Of a DNA stretch of 26,945 nucleotides, positions 7,326 through 15,910 are shown piece after piece. The first letter of the stretch is position 1. Each line of letters opens with the position of its first letter. Below the pieces are notes generated by a model. That model was not told where the DNA came from and ran no database searches. It was given only the letters and a program-made list of their open reading frames with translations. Origin of the DNA: JBGTLW01 sp041743835 (GTDB taxonomy: Bacteria > Planctomycetota > Phycisphaerae > Phycisphaerales > Phycisphaeraceae); the NCBI GenBank assembly GCA_041743835.1, contig JBGTLW010000099.1, forward strand, positions 1 through 26,945, read 5' to 3'. The position numbers were made by a program, and so were the translations under genes.

Positions 7326-9311
7326 GTGCCACGCGCTGCCTACTCCGGCCCCATCCACGAATTTCTCGACGCGTCCCAAGATGAAACGCTGGGCAAGCTC
7401 GTTGCCGCCAGTAGTTTTGATGTCGCCATCGCGCAACGCAACGCATGGACGGCACAAATTCAACTGCTGAAAACCGTGCTGGAGCCTTACCGTCATCGCG
7501 GCTCGGTCTATTTCGAATGGTCCATTCCGCGCCTCGGCAAGCGGATTGACACTTTGGCCGTGATCGACTCAGTGTTGTTCGTCTTTGAATTCAAAATTGG
7601 CGATAGACAGTTTGCGTCACACGCTCTCGACCAAGTCTGCGATTACGCTCTCGACCTGAAGAACTTCCACGAAACCAGCCACGAGGCATGGATCGCACCG
7701 GTGCTTATTGCCACCGAAGCGAAGCAGCAGTTTACCGCGATTTCCTTTCCCGCCGGGGAAGATCGATTGCTTGATCCCGTTCCGACCAATGGCCAACAAC
7801 TGCCCGAGGTGATCGCAGCCGTGCTTGCGTTTGTCGAAGCATCGCCGCTCGACATCCAAGCATGGGAACGAGGACGCTATCACCCCACGCCGACGATTGT
7901 TGAAGCTGCCACCGCTCTTTACCGTGGCCACGCGGTGGAAGATATCTCCCGCAGCGACGCAGGTGCCATCAACCTGACGCAAACCACCCAGGCGGTGGCC
8001 GCGGTTATCAAAGACGCAAGGAGCCGTTCGGAGAAAGCCATTGTTTTTGTCACAGGTGTGCCGGGCGCCGGTAAAACGCTGGTCGGTCTCAACATTGCAA
8101 CCCAACATATGGACCCTGAGACCGAGTTGCACAGTGTCTTTCTCTCGGGAAACGGTCCCTTGGTGGCAATCCTTCGCGAAGCGCTCGCTATGGACACGGT
8201 CGAGCAGGTACGCGAACGGGGCGAAAGACTCACCAAGGGTGAAGCGCGTAGTCAGGTCAAGGCGTTTATTCAAAATGTTCATCACTTCCGCGATGAATGT
8301 CTGATTGATCTCGACCAGCCACCCATTGATCACGTCACGATTTTCGATGAAGCTCAGCGGGCGTGGGACCACACGCAAACTGCGATGTTTATGAAGCAAA
8401 AAAAGGGACACGCAGACTTCGCCCAGTCCGAACCCGCGTTCTTAATCTCCTGCATGGATAGGCATCCCACATGGGCAGTTGTCGTCTGCCTCGTCGGTGG
8501 CGGCCAAGAGATCAACAAAGGCGAAGCTGGCATCGCCGAATGGATTGATGCCGCCTGCGATCACTTTCCGGATTGGCACCTGCACCTCTCGCCGCGTTTA
8601 ACAGATACTGAATACCAGGCGGGCAAACCCCTTGCTCGTGTGAAAGACTTACCCACAACGCATTTCAACCAAGACCTGCACCTCGGCGTCTCCATGCGAT
8701 CTTTCCGCGCTGAGCGAGTCTCCGAACTGGTTAAGCAATTGCTCGATCTCGACCTCGAACAAGCTCGCGACACCTATTCCAGCCTGCGCGAACGATACCC
8801 CATTGTCTTAACCCGCAATCTGGCCAACGCCAAAGCGTGGCTCAAAGCGCAAGCCCGTGGCACAGAGCGCTACGGCATCATCGTTTCCTCCCAAGCGGAG
8901 CGCCTTAAACCCCATGCCATCGACGTTCGCCCGAAGGTCGATCCCGTGCACTGGTTCCTGCATGGCAAAGATGATGTGCGATCATCGTACTACCTCGAAG
9001 ATGTCGCCACCGAGTTCATCGTGCAAGGTTTGGAACTGGACTGGGCCTGTGTCACATGGGATGCAGACTTTCGCCTCATCAAAGATGCTTGGCAAAACTG
9101 GTCCTTCAAGGGTAATCGTTGGCAGCGTATCCATAAAAGAGACCGGCAGAGTTATCAGAAGAACGCCTACCGCGTCCTTCTCACCCGGGCGCGACAAGGC
9201 ATGATTGTCGTGGTCCCCGAAGGCGACCCGAAGGATCACACTCGACCTCCCGCATATTACGACCGCACGTTTGATTACCTCCACTCCATCGGCTTTGACA
9301 CGCTTTCATAG
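7326..9311 (+). CDS. PD-(D/E)XK nuclease fused to DUF2075 superfamily-1-like helicase/ATPase
   Basis: A 661-aa cytoplasmic protein. The N-terminal part (1-200) contains VYFEWSIPRLGKRID followed by FVFEFKIG: D75 and E88-x-K90 fit a PD-(D/E)XK nuclease core. The second part is a DUF2075 (Schlafen-like) helicase ATPase with Walker A GVPGAGKT (244-251), Walker B IFDEAQRAW (339-347), GGGQEIN (391-397), QGLELDW (567-573) and the C-terminal RVLLTRARQG (616-625). Proteins of this build are often found near defence genes; nucleic-acid cleavage coupled to ATP hydrolysis is inferred. GTG at 7326 is preferred over an upstream start at 7260 because family similarity starts at RAAYSGPIHEFL. Base composition is markedly lower in G+C than its neighbours (about 42% in 7561-7620), suggesting horizontal transfer. 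A 76-aa gene follows after 12 nt. Confidence 0.85.
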   Translation: MPRAAYSGPIHEFLDASQDETLGKLVAASSFDVAIAQRNAWTAQIQLLKTVLEPYRHRGSVYFEWSIPRLGKRIDTLAVIDSVLFVFEFKIGDRQFASHALDQVCDYALDLKNFHETSHEAWIAPVLIATEAKQQFTAISFPAGEDRLLDPVPTNGQQLPEVIAAVLAFVEASPLDIQAWERGRYHPTPTIVEAATALYRGHAVEDISRSDAGAINLTQTTQAVAAVIKDARSRSEKAIVFVTGVPGAGKTLVGLNIATQHMDPETELHSVFLSGNGPLVAILREALAMDTVEQVRERGERLTKGEARSQVKAFIQNVHHFRDECLIDLDQPPIDHVTIFDEAQRAWDHTQTAMFMKQKKGHADFAQSEPAFLISCMDRHPTWAVVVCLVGGGQEINKGEAGIAEWIDAACDHFPDWHLHLSPRLTDTEYQAGKPLARVKDLPTTHFNQDLHLGVSMRSFRAERVSELVKQLLDLDLEQARDTYSSLRERYPIVLTRNLANAKAWLKAQARGTERYGIIVSSQAERLKPHAIDVRPKVDPVHWFLHGKDDVRSSYYLEDVATEFIVQGLELDWACVTWDADFRLIKDAWQNWSFKGNRWQRIHKRDRQSYQKNAYRVLLTRARQGMIVVVPEGDPKDHTRPPAYYDRTFDYLHSIGFDTLS

Positions 9312-9323
9312 AAGGAACCCGGC

Positions 9324-9554
9324 ATGGACGAAGTCACCCTCAGCCTTTCCAGCAACGACATTGGGCAAATGCTCGATGGACTTGAAGTGCTCATCGAACA
9401 ATGGGAAGCGACGCAGGCGTATCACGAAACTGGCGAGATCAGACCCGGCACAGAGATTCGCGAAGCGAACGATGCCGAGGAAGCGGCGAACATGGCGGGG
9501 ATTTATCGTGAGTTGGCCGATCGTATCCGACGGCAACTGCCGGTCCATCATTAA
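9324..9554 (+). CDS. Small acidic protein paired with the nuclease-helicase gene
   Basis: A 76-aa acidic, helical protein with no family I recognise. A Leu-rich first helix (MLDGLEVLIEQWEATQAY, 16-33) is followed by a charged loop and a second helix ending in ADRIRRQLP. It starts 12 nt after the upstream stop with a good ribosome site (GAAGGAA, 8 nt before ATG), so the two genes are co-translated from one message. It may be a regulator, inhibitor or specificity partner of the nuclease-helicase; this is inference from the pairing only. Confidence 0.75.
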   Translation: MDEVTLSLSSNDIGQMLDGLEVLIEQWEATQAYHETGEIRPGTEIREANDAEEAANMAGIYRELADRIRRQLPVHH

Positions 9555-9964
9555 ACCCATTCTGAATCACTGCGACCAGATCAGGATAAAGGTGTGCCGG
9601 GACGGTCATACGCTGTGCCGGGAGCGTGGAAAACTCGGGCGTATCGGGCTTTGGGCGGTGGGGGTGGTGGGGGCGGTGTATAGGTGCTAGGCGCTGGGCG
9701 CTGGGGTTGGGGGTCAGGTCTGGGGGGGTTGGGCTGGTGGCCCGGTAACTGTTTGAGGTGCCACGCCTTGGTCGCTGCCCCCGGAACTTGGGTGCGGGTG
9801 TCGGGGCACACATCGGCTTCGCCGAGGTGTGGCACCCCCGGCTTTCTGTGGGCGGAGCGGCTGAACTGAATTGAGAAGAGGGTTGGCGGATTCAGTTCCG
9901 GGGGTATCGCGCTATTGCGCGGGATGATATCCTGCACTTCGATACCTCCTTCGATAGGCAGCCC
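9555..9964. other. Intergenic region carrying repeat copy 1
   Basis: 410 bases with no convincing plus-strand gene. It contains G-rich low-complexity DNA (9655-9740), the first 102-bp repeat (9736-9837) and the leader of the membrane-protein gene. A minus-strand frame with a good ribosome-site-like sequence crosses it but reads only Pro-rich low-complexity sequence, so it is not called. Confidence 0.6.
9736..9837 (+). repeat. 102-bp dispersed repeat, copy 1
   Basis: It aligns without gaps to 10569-10670 with 89 of 102 positions identical by hand count; the last 30 bases are identical. Within it an inner hairpin CACAC-A-TCGGC TTC GCCGA-G-GTGTG is preserved. The terminal GAGGTGTGGCACC can also pair with an upstream GGTGCCACGCCT, so the element has nested inverted repeats like a small non-autonomous mobile or REP-type element. 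Confidence 0.85.
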
Positions 9965-10564
9965 ATGCTTGTATTGGCGAACGCCGGTGTCCCGATGATT
10001 GCGCTGTATTGGCCGCCGACCTGGCTTGCGCTGGCACCGGTGATCGCGGTAGAGGCGTGGTATGCGTGTCGCGTGCTTGGGCTTCCGCGCCGTGGCGCGG
10101 TTGGTTCGGTTGCGCTTGCCAACGTGGTGTCCACGTTCGTTGGTATTCCGCTGGCGTGGCTGCTCTGGGCGGTGCTCGGAGGCCGCTACTTTGGCACGGC
10201 GGCGGGTTTGAACAATCCCGCCGAAGGGCTTTACGCGGTGACCGTTCAAGCCGCGTGGCTCATACCGTATGAAGCGGCGCTGTGGTGGATGGTGCCCGCT
10301 GCCGCGGTGGTGTTGACGGCGGTCTTTTTCCTCGTCAGCGTCGCCGCCGAATGGCTGATCATGCGGTTGCTGTGGCGCAAGTCCAAGGCCGGCGACCTGC
10401 GCCGGTGGGCGTGGCAAGCCCATCTCATAAGCTATACGCTCATCCTCTCTTTCGTCCTGCTGTTCCTGGTCATCCCGCGTGAGTGGCTGGACAATGCGGC
10501 GCAGATGCCCGTGGACTTCCTGATAGAAATTGTGTTTCAAATCGTGCGGCTCATGCCAAAGTGA
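9965..10564 (+). CDS. Multi-pass membrane protein of unknown function
   Basis: A 199-aa very hydrophobic protein with about four to five membrane segments: roughly 3-36 (including ANAGVPMIALYWPP), 47-72, 92-108, 110-135 and 156-172. A basic cytoplasmic loop (RKSKAGDLRRW) lies before the last segment. The N-terminal ANAGVPMI...P.IAVEA pattern and the ANVVSTFVGIPLAWLL segment resemble uncharacterised membrane proteins seen in several bacterial phyla; I know of no assigned activity. The start at 9965 has only a weak ribosome site (AGG). The gene is flanked on both sides by copies of a 102-bp repeat and stands alone, with no operon partner in phase. Confidence 0.75.
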   Translation: MLVLANAGVPMIALYWPPTWLALAPVIAVEAWYACRVLGLPRRGAVGSVALANVVSTFVGIPLAWLLWAVLGGRYFGTAAGLNNPAEGLYAVTVQAAWLIPYEAALWWMVPAAAVVLTAVFFLVSVAAEWLIMRLLWRKSKAGDLRRWAWQAHLISYTLILSFVLLFLVIPREWLDNAAQMPVDFLIEIVFQIVRLMPK

Positions 10565-10568
10565 GACG

Positions 10569-10670
10569 GGTGGCCCGGTTACTGCTTGCGGTACCACACC
10601 TCAGCCGCTGCCCCCGGAAATTGGGTGTGTGTGTCGAAGCACACATCGGCTTCGCCGAGGTGTGGCACCC
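10569..10670 (+). repeat. 102-bp dispersed repeat, copy 2
   Basis: Direct-orientation partner of 9736-9837, starting 4 nt after the stop codon of the membrane-protein gene. Here the outer inverted repeat is better preserved: GGTACCACACCTC (10590-10602) pairs with GAGGTGTGGCACC (10657-10669) at 12 of 13 positions. The inner TCGGC-TTC-GCCGA hairpin is intact. It could also act as a transcription stop for the upstream gene, although it lacks a T-tract. Confidence 0.85.
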
Positions 10671-10695
10671 GGTGCGGGGTTCGGCGCGCCTGCTT

Positions 10696-10731
10696 TTGGC
10701 TGACAGGCGGGGGATCGGTGATAATGGCGGC
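10696..10731 (+). promoter_or_regulatory. Promoter of the metallopeptidase gene, leaderless type
   Basis: TTGGCT (-35, 10696-10701), an 18-bp spacer and GATAAT (-10, 10720-10725). The -10 ends 6 nt before the ATG at 10732, so transcription should start at or next to the start codon. No Shine-Dalgarno is present between them. Confidence 0.55.
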
Positions 10732-11142
10732 ATGATGACCCCTTGGCAGCGCACGTTGTTTGACTCGAAGCTTGAAGACGCCATCGACCGGCTTCCGTCG
10801 GGGGTCCGCGGTTTGCTTGAGGAGGTGCCGGTCATCGTGGAGGATGAGCCAGCCCCGGCGCTGCTGATCGACCTGGGCATGGACCCGCACGATGAGGACC
10901 TGTGCGGGCTGCACTCCGGTGTCGCGCTCACCGAGCGGAGCGTGGAGCAGGCCCCGGCTGTGCCGGACCAGATCATGCTGTTCCGTGGGCCGATCTACCG
11001 GCTGGCGCAGAGCGCCGTGCCGGGCACGGGCCGGGACGCGGTCGCGGAGCTGGATCGGCAGGTGCGGGTGACGCTGCTGCACGAGATCGGGCATCATTTT
11101 GGGCTTGACGAGGACGACCTGAATCGACTCGGCTATGCTTAA
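10732..11142 (+). CDS. Minimal zinc metallopeptidase (zincin-like, PF06262 type)
   Basis: A 136-aa single-domain protein. LLHEIGHHFGLDEDDL (115-130) holds the HExxH zinc site (H117, E118, H121) followed by the family-typical acidic D/E-D-L motif. The preceding MLFRGPIYR segment also fits this small metallopeptidase family, whose members are short cytoplasmic proteins of unclear substrate. No signal peptide is present. The frame is open upstream through repeat copy 2, but the start at 10732 is preferred because the similarity begins there and a promoter ends 6 nt before. The RND adaptor gene starts 30 nt downstream on the same strand, so co-transcription is possible. Confidence 0.85.
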   Translation: MMTPWQRTLFDSKLEDAIDRLPSGVRGLLEEVPVIVEDEPAPALLIDLGMDPHDEDLCGLHSGVALTERSVEQAPAVPDQIMLFRGPIYRLAQSAVPGTGRDAVAELDRQVRVTLLHEIGHHFGLDEDDLNRLGYA

Positions 11143-11172
11143 GGCTCCCGTGCTCTTTTGACCGCGGCACCT

Positions 11173-12543
11173 ATGCGAAACACACACGAAGTTCAGAGGC
11201 AGCCAGCCGCCAGGCGTTGGGTGGCGATCGCGACAAGGACGGCTGTGGGCGTGGTGGCGCTCGTGGTTGCGATTGTGATCGCGTCGGTGCTCACCGCCAC
11301 CGCCCCCACGCCAGAACCCAAACGGGGCAGCGCTCCGCGCATCGCTGTGCCGGTGATGGAGGTCAGGCCCATCGAGGTTGCCCGGCAGTGGGGCGGGCAG
11401 GGGGTGATCGCGGCGGTGGACCGGGCGGATGTCCCGGCCCGGATCGCTGCGGTGGTGGCGAGCATCCCCGAGGGGATTGATGCCGGGCAGCGTGTGGCTG
11501 CGGGGCAGGTGCTTGCCGAGCTCGACCCCATCGACTTTGAGCACCAGGCCCGCATCGCTGTGCAGAACGTCGCCGACCTCACCGCCCGGCTCAGGCAACT
11601 GACCGTGCAGCAGGTGCGGCTGGAGGAGCGCCGGGCCCTTGAAGAACGCCTCGTGGAGATCGCAGGCCAGGAACTGGAGCGTGTCCGCCGGATCTACGAG
11701 AATCAGGCGAGCACTCAGCAGGAGTTGGACCGCGCGACGCGCGGGTCGATCGAGGCCCAGCGTGCGTTGAATGTGACGCTTGAGCAGCTTGATGCGCTAG
11801 GGCCGCAGGGCGAATCGCTCGTTGCCCAGCGTGCGGCTCAGGAAGCGGCATTGGAGCAGGCAAGGACCAACCTCGGCCGGGCGCAGATCACCAGCCCGAT
11901 CGCGGGCATCATCGAGTCGCTGGACGTGAAGCCCGGCGAGAGTCTGTCTCCGGGCCAGCGTGTGGCGCGGGTGGTGGGGCTGTCGCGTGTGGAGGTTGCG
12001 CTTAACGTCCCGGCATCTGCCCGAGCGGATGTGGCGGTGGGCGATCGCGTGGTGCTTCGCTCGGCATCCCGCGCGGAGCGTGACTGGGTGGCGACGATCA
12101 GCCGGGTGCTTCCGCAGGACGACGCCACCACACGGACCGCGGCGTTCTTCGCAGAGGTCCAGCAGCCCGACGCAGCGGAGCAGTTCGGCACACCCGCGGG
12201 GCAGGGTCTCCTGACGCCCGGCACGTTTGTCAGCGGCATCGTGACCAGCGACCGGCGGCAGGAACGCATGGTCATCCCACGCCGATCGGTGCGCAACGGG
12301 CGGGTCTTGCTGGTGGAAGACGGCGTGATCGTCAGCCGATCCGTCGTGGTGGACTACACCTTCGAGGGTACGCTGCCGCAGACGGGCCTCGCGGACGACC
12401 AGTGGGTTGTGCTGCGTACGGGCGGCTCGCAGGTCGCGGCGGGGGACTTGCTGGTTCTCAATGTGTCGGTGACGCTGCCCGATGGCGCGTTGGTCGAGCC
12501 GACGGTGGAGTCCACGCCCCCGCAGCCGGAGGCCCCGCGGTGA
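11173..12543 (+). CDS. RND efflux pump periplasmic adaptor (membrane fusion protein)
   Basis: A 456-aa HlyD/AcrA-type adaptor that links the inner-membrane permease to an outer-membrane channel. One N-terminal membrane anchor spans about 17-42. A barrel-sandwich half-motif (PARIAAVVASIPEGIDAGQR) is followed by a long helical hairpin (about 125-225, including VENQAS-type RRIYENQASTQQELDRA). The second half-motif is ITSPIAGIIESLDVKPGESL, and then come the beta-barrel and membrane-proximal domains. ATG at 11173 places the anchor normally; a TTG 15 nt upstream in the same frame is an alternative. The stop TGA overlaps the GTG of the permease. No outer-membrane channel gene is in the window, so one encoded elsewhere must be used. 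Confidence 0.9.
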   Translation: MRNTHEVQRQPAARRWVAIATRTAVGVVALVVAIVIASVLTATAPTPEPKRGSAPRIAVPVMEVRPIEVARQWGGQGVIAAVDRADVPARIAAVVASIPEGIDAGQRVAAGQVLAELDPIDFEHQARIAVQNVADLTARLRQLTVQQVRLEERRALEERLVEIAGQELERVRRIYENQASTQQELDRATRGSIEAQRALNVTLEQLDALGPQGESLVAQRAAQEAALEQARTNLGRAQITSPIAGIIESLDVKPGESLSPGQRVARVVGLSRVEVALNVPASARADVAVGDRVVLRSASRAERDWVATISRVLPQDDATTRTAAFFAEVQQPDAAEQFGTPAGQGLLTPGTFVSGIVTSDRRQERMVIPRRSVRNGRVLLVEDGVIVSRSVVVDYTFEGTLPQTGLADDQWVVLRTGGSQVAAGDLLVLNVSVTLPDGALVEPTVESTPPQPEAPR

Positions 12544-15500
12544 GAGGCCTTGTCAGTTATTGCGTGAACCGCCCGGTGCCCGTGAACCTGCTGATGATCG
12601 CGGTGATCCTCGCGGGGATCGTCTCGGCATCGACGCTGCGTCGGCAGTTCTTCCCCGAGGTCGATGCGGAATCCGCGACGGTCATCCTGCCCTACCCCGG
12701 CGCCTCGCCCCAGGAGATCGAGGAAACGCTTGCGATCAAGGTCGAAGACAAGCTGGTGGACATCGACGAGATCGACGAGATGACCACCACGCTGGCGGAG
12801 GGCGGCGGGGCGATCGTCGTGAAGTTCCGCGAGGGCGTTGACCCGGACAAGGCCCTCAACGAGATCGAGCGTGCGCTGGACACGCTGCGCGACCTGCCCG
12901 ATGAGTCGGAGCAACTGACCGTCACGCTGCTGGAGCCCAAGCTCCCGGTGATCCGGGTGGCGTTGTTTGGCGATCTGGACGACACGGTGCGGAAGGACGC
13001 GATCCGCCGAGTGCGGGATGATTTGCGGTCTTTGCCGGACATGGGCGAGGTGCTGATTGATGGCACGCGCGACTATGAGATCCGGATTGATGTGCGGGCC
13101 GAAGCGTTGTCGCGTTACGGGCTGAGCCTGCCCGCGATTTCCCAGCGGATCAGCGCCGCGATGCGCGATATCCCGGGCGGGACCGTGCGGGGCGGGGCGG
13201 GGAACGTGAAGGTGCGCACCATGGGCGTGGCCGAGCGTGCCGACGCGATCCGCGAGATCGAGGTGCTCAGCGATCCGCAGGGCCGGGCGATCCGGGTGCG
13301 AGACATCGCGGAGGTCGGCGAGACGTTTGTCGATTCCGACATCATCACGCGTTTCAATGGTCAGCCCGCGTCTTTCCTCACCGTCTTCAAGGTCGGCACG
13401 CAGGACATCGTTGAGATCGCGGAGATGGTGCGGGCGTACACCGATGCCCACAACGGCAAGCCTTTCAAGCCCCGCGTTTCCGAGCGCCTGGCGCTGATGG
13501 TGTCGCCCGATGGAGCAGGCATGTTCCCGCTCAAGCGGTATCGGGCCTACCGCCTCGGCGCTGATGCGCCGCACCCGCTGCCCGTGGGCGCGTCGATCGC
13601 GACCAACTCCGACCTGGCTCGCTACGTCGAGGGCCGACTCGACCTGCTCACACGCAACGCGATCTACGGCGCGATCCTGGTGTTCGGTTCGCTGCTGCTG
13701 TTCCTCAACTGGCGTGTCGCGTGGTGGGTTGGGATCGGGCTAGTCACCGCGCTGCTGGGCACGCTGGTGCTCATGCAGGTCTATGACATCACGCTGAACC
13801 TCTTGACGATGTTCGGGCTGATCGTGGTGCTAGGGCTCCTGGTGGATGATGCGATTGTGGTGAGCGAGAACATCCAGCGGCGGCACGACGAGGGCGAGCC
13901 CGCGCTGCTCGCCGCCGAGCGCGGCGCGACGCAGGTGTTCTGGCCGGTGGTGGCGACGGTGACCACGAGCATCGTGGCGTTCCTGCCCCTGACGTTCATC
14001 AAGGGGAACATCGGCGACCTGCTGGGTGCGTTGCCGTTGGTCGTCGCGTGCGCATTGTTCATGTCCCTGATCGAGTCGCTGATGATCCTGCCCTCGCACA
14101 TGGGCCATTCGCTGCGTCACCGCGACAAGTCGCACCCCGGCCAAACGGTGCAGTGGGTGCGGCGGATCGAATTGCGGCGCGACCGGTTTGTGATGGAGCG
14201 GATCGTGCCGTGGTACGGCCACGTGCTCAGCAGCATGTTGCGGCAGCGGTACGTGGTGATCGCGGTGGCGCTGGCGGTGTTGATTGTGTCGGCGGGGATG
14301 CTCGGTGGCCGGCGCGTCGGGTTCGAGTTCCTTCCCAAGAGCGATTCGGAGACGATCATTATTGATATGCGACTGCCGATCGGTTCGCCTATCGCGTTGA
14401 CCAATGAAGTTGTGCGCGTGGTTGAGGACGCGGCCGAGGCTCAGCCCGAGTTCAAATCCATCGCTACTGTCATCGGAAGCCGGGCCAATCTGGACACGGG
14501 TGACAACGAAGCGGCGTCGGCCCACATCGCGCAGATGTTCGTGGAGCTGCAACCCACCGAGGAGCGGAAGAAGGACTCGGCGCAGGTGATCGACGCGATC
14601 CGGTCTGCGCTGGCTGGTAAGGTCGATCAGGCGGAGCGGATCAGTTATTCCGAGATCAGCGGCGGCCCCGGCGGGCCGGACATCCAACTCCAGGTCAGCG
14701 GCCGGGATGTGGCCCAGCTTGAAGCCGCCGCCGCGGACCTCAAGGCGTTGCTCGGCCGATACCCCGGCGTGTTCGACATCGCGGACAACAACGATGTGGG
14801 TCAACTCGAGCTTCAGATCGATCTCTTGCCCAGCGGCACGGCTCTGGGCTTCACCCGGCTCGATGTCGCGCAGCAGGTCCGCGGCGCACTGTTTGGCATC
14901 GAGGCCCACACCTTTGCACAGCGGCAGGAAGACATCGACGTGCGCGTTCGGCTGGATGAACCGACACGCCGAAGCCTGTATCAGATCGAGAACCTGTGGC
15001 TCATCGCGCCCGGCGGGCAGTCGGTGCCGCTGAGCGAGGTGGCGACGATCCGGGAGGCGGCTGCCTACGCGTCGATCAAGCGGATCGATCGGGAGCGGGC
15101 GATCACGGTCACGGCATCCACCCAGCCGGGTGTGAGCCCCGAGGATATCACGCGGGATATCCAAGCGCCGCGCGAGGGCGGGGCCGCGTCGCCGCTCGAT
15201 CAGGTCCGCCATCAGTACCCCGACGTGCAGATTGTATTTGGTGGCAGGCAGGAGCAGATGGCCGACGCGTTTGGGTCGCTTCCCTTCGGCTTCCTCGCGG
15301 CGGTGGTGATGATCTACATCATCCTTGCCATCCTGTTCAACAGCTTTATCCAGCCGATCGTGGTGCTGCTGGTCGTGCCGTTTGGCATCATCGGCGTGAT
15401 ATGGGGCCACTACTTCATGGGCTACAGCATGACGTTCCTGTCGCTCATCGGCGCGGTGGCACTGACCGGGATTGTGGTGAACGATTCGCTGATCCTTGTC

Positions 15501-15842
15501 GAGTTTTACAACGAGCAACGCCGCGAACGCCACGGCGTGCTCGAGAGCCTGTTGCGTGCGGGCAAGGCGCGTGTCCGGGCCATCTTCCTCACCACCGTGA
15601 CCACGGTGCTGGGCCTGCTCCCCCTGATCCTCGAGCAGTCCTTCCAGGCCAAGTTCCTGATTCCCATGGCGATCTCGATCGCGGGCGGGCTGATCTCGGC
15701 AACGGTCATCGTGCTGTTGGTTTTGCCCTGCGCGATGCTGGTGTTCGATGACATCAAGCGGGGCAGCTATTTCCTCTGGCACGGCCGGCCGCGCCCCGCG
15801 GAGCAAGCCCCTACAATGCCCACCGAACCGTCCCCCGTTTAG
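12540..15842 (+). CDS. RND-family efflux transporter permease
   Basis: A 1100-aa inner-membrane proton-driven pump of the AcrB/HAE1 type, with the expected duplicated layout: TM1 (about 14-34), a large periplasmic loop, a TM2-6 bundle, TM7, a second periplasmic loop and TM8-12. TM4 carries the paired acidic residues of the proton relay in GLLVDDAIVVSENI (about 437). The equivalent segment in the second half reads GIVVNDSLILVEF. The first porter domain begins FFPEVDAESATVILPYPGAS, typical of the family. The GTG start at 12540 overlaps the adaptor stop (GTGA), so the two are translationally coupled. The substrate cannot be told from sequence; drug-, solvent- or lipid-type substrates are all possible. 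The TM4 DD argues for a working pump. Confidence 0.92.
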   Translation: MRGLVSYCVNRPVPVNLLMIAVILAGIVSASTLRRQFFPEVDAESATVILPYPGASPQEIEETLAIKVEDKLVDIDEIDEMTTTLAEGGGAIVVKFREGVDPDKALNEIERALDTLRDLPDESEQLTVTLLEPKLPVIRVALFGDLDDTVRKDAIRRVRDDLRSLPDMGEVLIDGTRDYEIRIDVRAEALSRYGLSLPAISQRISAAMRDIPGGTVRGGAGNVKVRTMGVAERADAIREIEVLSDPQGRAIRVRDIAEVGETFVDSDIITRFNGQPASFLTVFKVGTQDIVEIAEMVRAYTDAHNGKPFKPRVSERLALMVSPDGAGMFPLKRYRAYRLGADAPHPLPVGASIATNSDLARYVEGRLDLLTRNAIYGAILVFGSLLLFLNWRVAWWVGIGLVTALLGTLVLMQVYDITLNLLTMFGLIVVLGLLVDDAIVVSENIQRRHDEGEPALLAAERGATQVFWPVVATVTTSIVAFLPLTFIKGNIGDLLGALPLVVACALFMSLIESLMILPSHMGHSLRHRDKSHPGQTVQWVRRIELRRDRFVMERIVPWYGHVLSSMLRQRYVVIAVALAVLIVSAGMLGGRRVGFEFLPKSDSETIIIDMRLPIGSPIALTNEVVRVVEDAAEAQPEFKSIATVIGSRANLDTGDNEAASAHIAQMFVELQPTEERKKDSAQVIDAIRSALAGKVDQAERISYSEISGGPGGPDIQLQVSGRDVAQLEAAAADLKALLGRYPGVFDIADNNDVGQLELQIDLLPSGTALGFTRLDVAQQVRGALFGIEAHTFAQRQEDIDVRVRLDEPTRRSLYQIENLWLIAPGGQSVPLSEVATIREAAAYASIKRIDRERAITVTASTQPGVSPEDITRDIQAPREGGAASPLDQVRHQYPDVQIVFGGRQEQMADAFGSLPFGFLAAVVMIYIILAILFNSFIQPIVVLLVVPFGIIGVIWGHYFMGYSMTFLSLIGAVALTGIVVNDSLILVEFYNEQRRERHGVLESLLRAGKARVRAIFLTTVTTVLGLLPLILEQSFQAKFLIPMAISIAGGLISATVIVLLVLPCAMLVFDDIKRGSYFLWHGRPRPAEQAPTMPTEPSPV

Positions 15843-15910
15843 ACCGCTGGTGCCGGCCCTGCTGCGCCGCGGGGGTGCGATGCGGGCAGTCCACGATTGG
15901 CGACCCACCC

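Noticed and set aside
9655..9735. G-rich stretch considered as a possible origin or G-quadruplex regulator
   Set aside because: It is low-complexity G-rich DNA without DnaA-box-like clusters or regular G-tract spacing that would support a specific claim.
9581..9937. Minus-strand frame starting with GTG at 9937 behind a near-perfect Shine-Dalgarno (GAAGGAGGT, 7 nt spacing)
   Set aside because: The product would be Pro-rich low-complexity sequence read through repeat copy 1. The two repeat copies differ mostly by amino-acid-changing substitutions in this frame, so no protein constraint is visible.
13830..15908. Long minus-strand open frame opposite the RND permease (692 codons)
   Set aside because: It is His/Arg/Asp/Gln-rich shadow sequence typical of the reverse strand of high-G+C genes; the plus strand encodes an unmistakable RND transporter.
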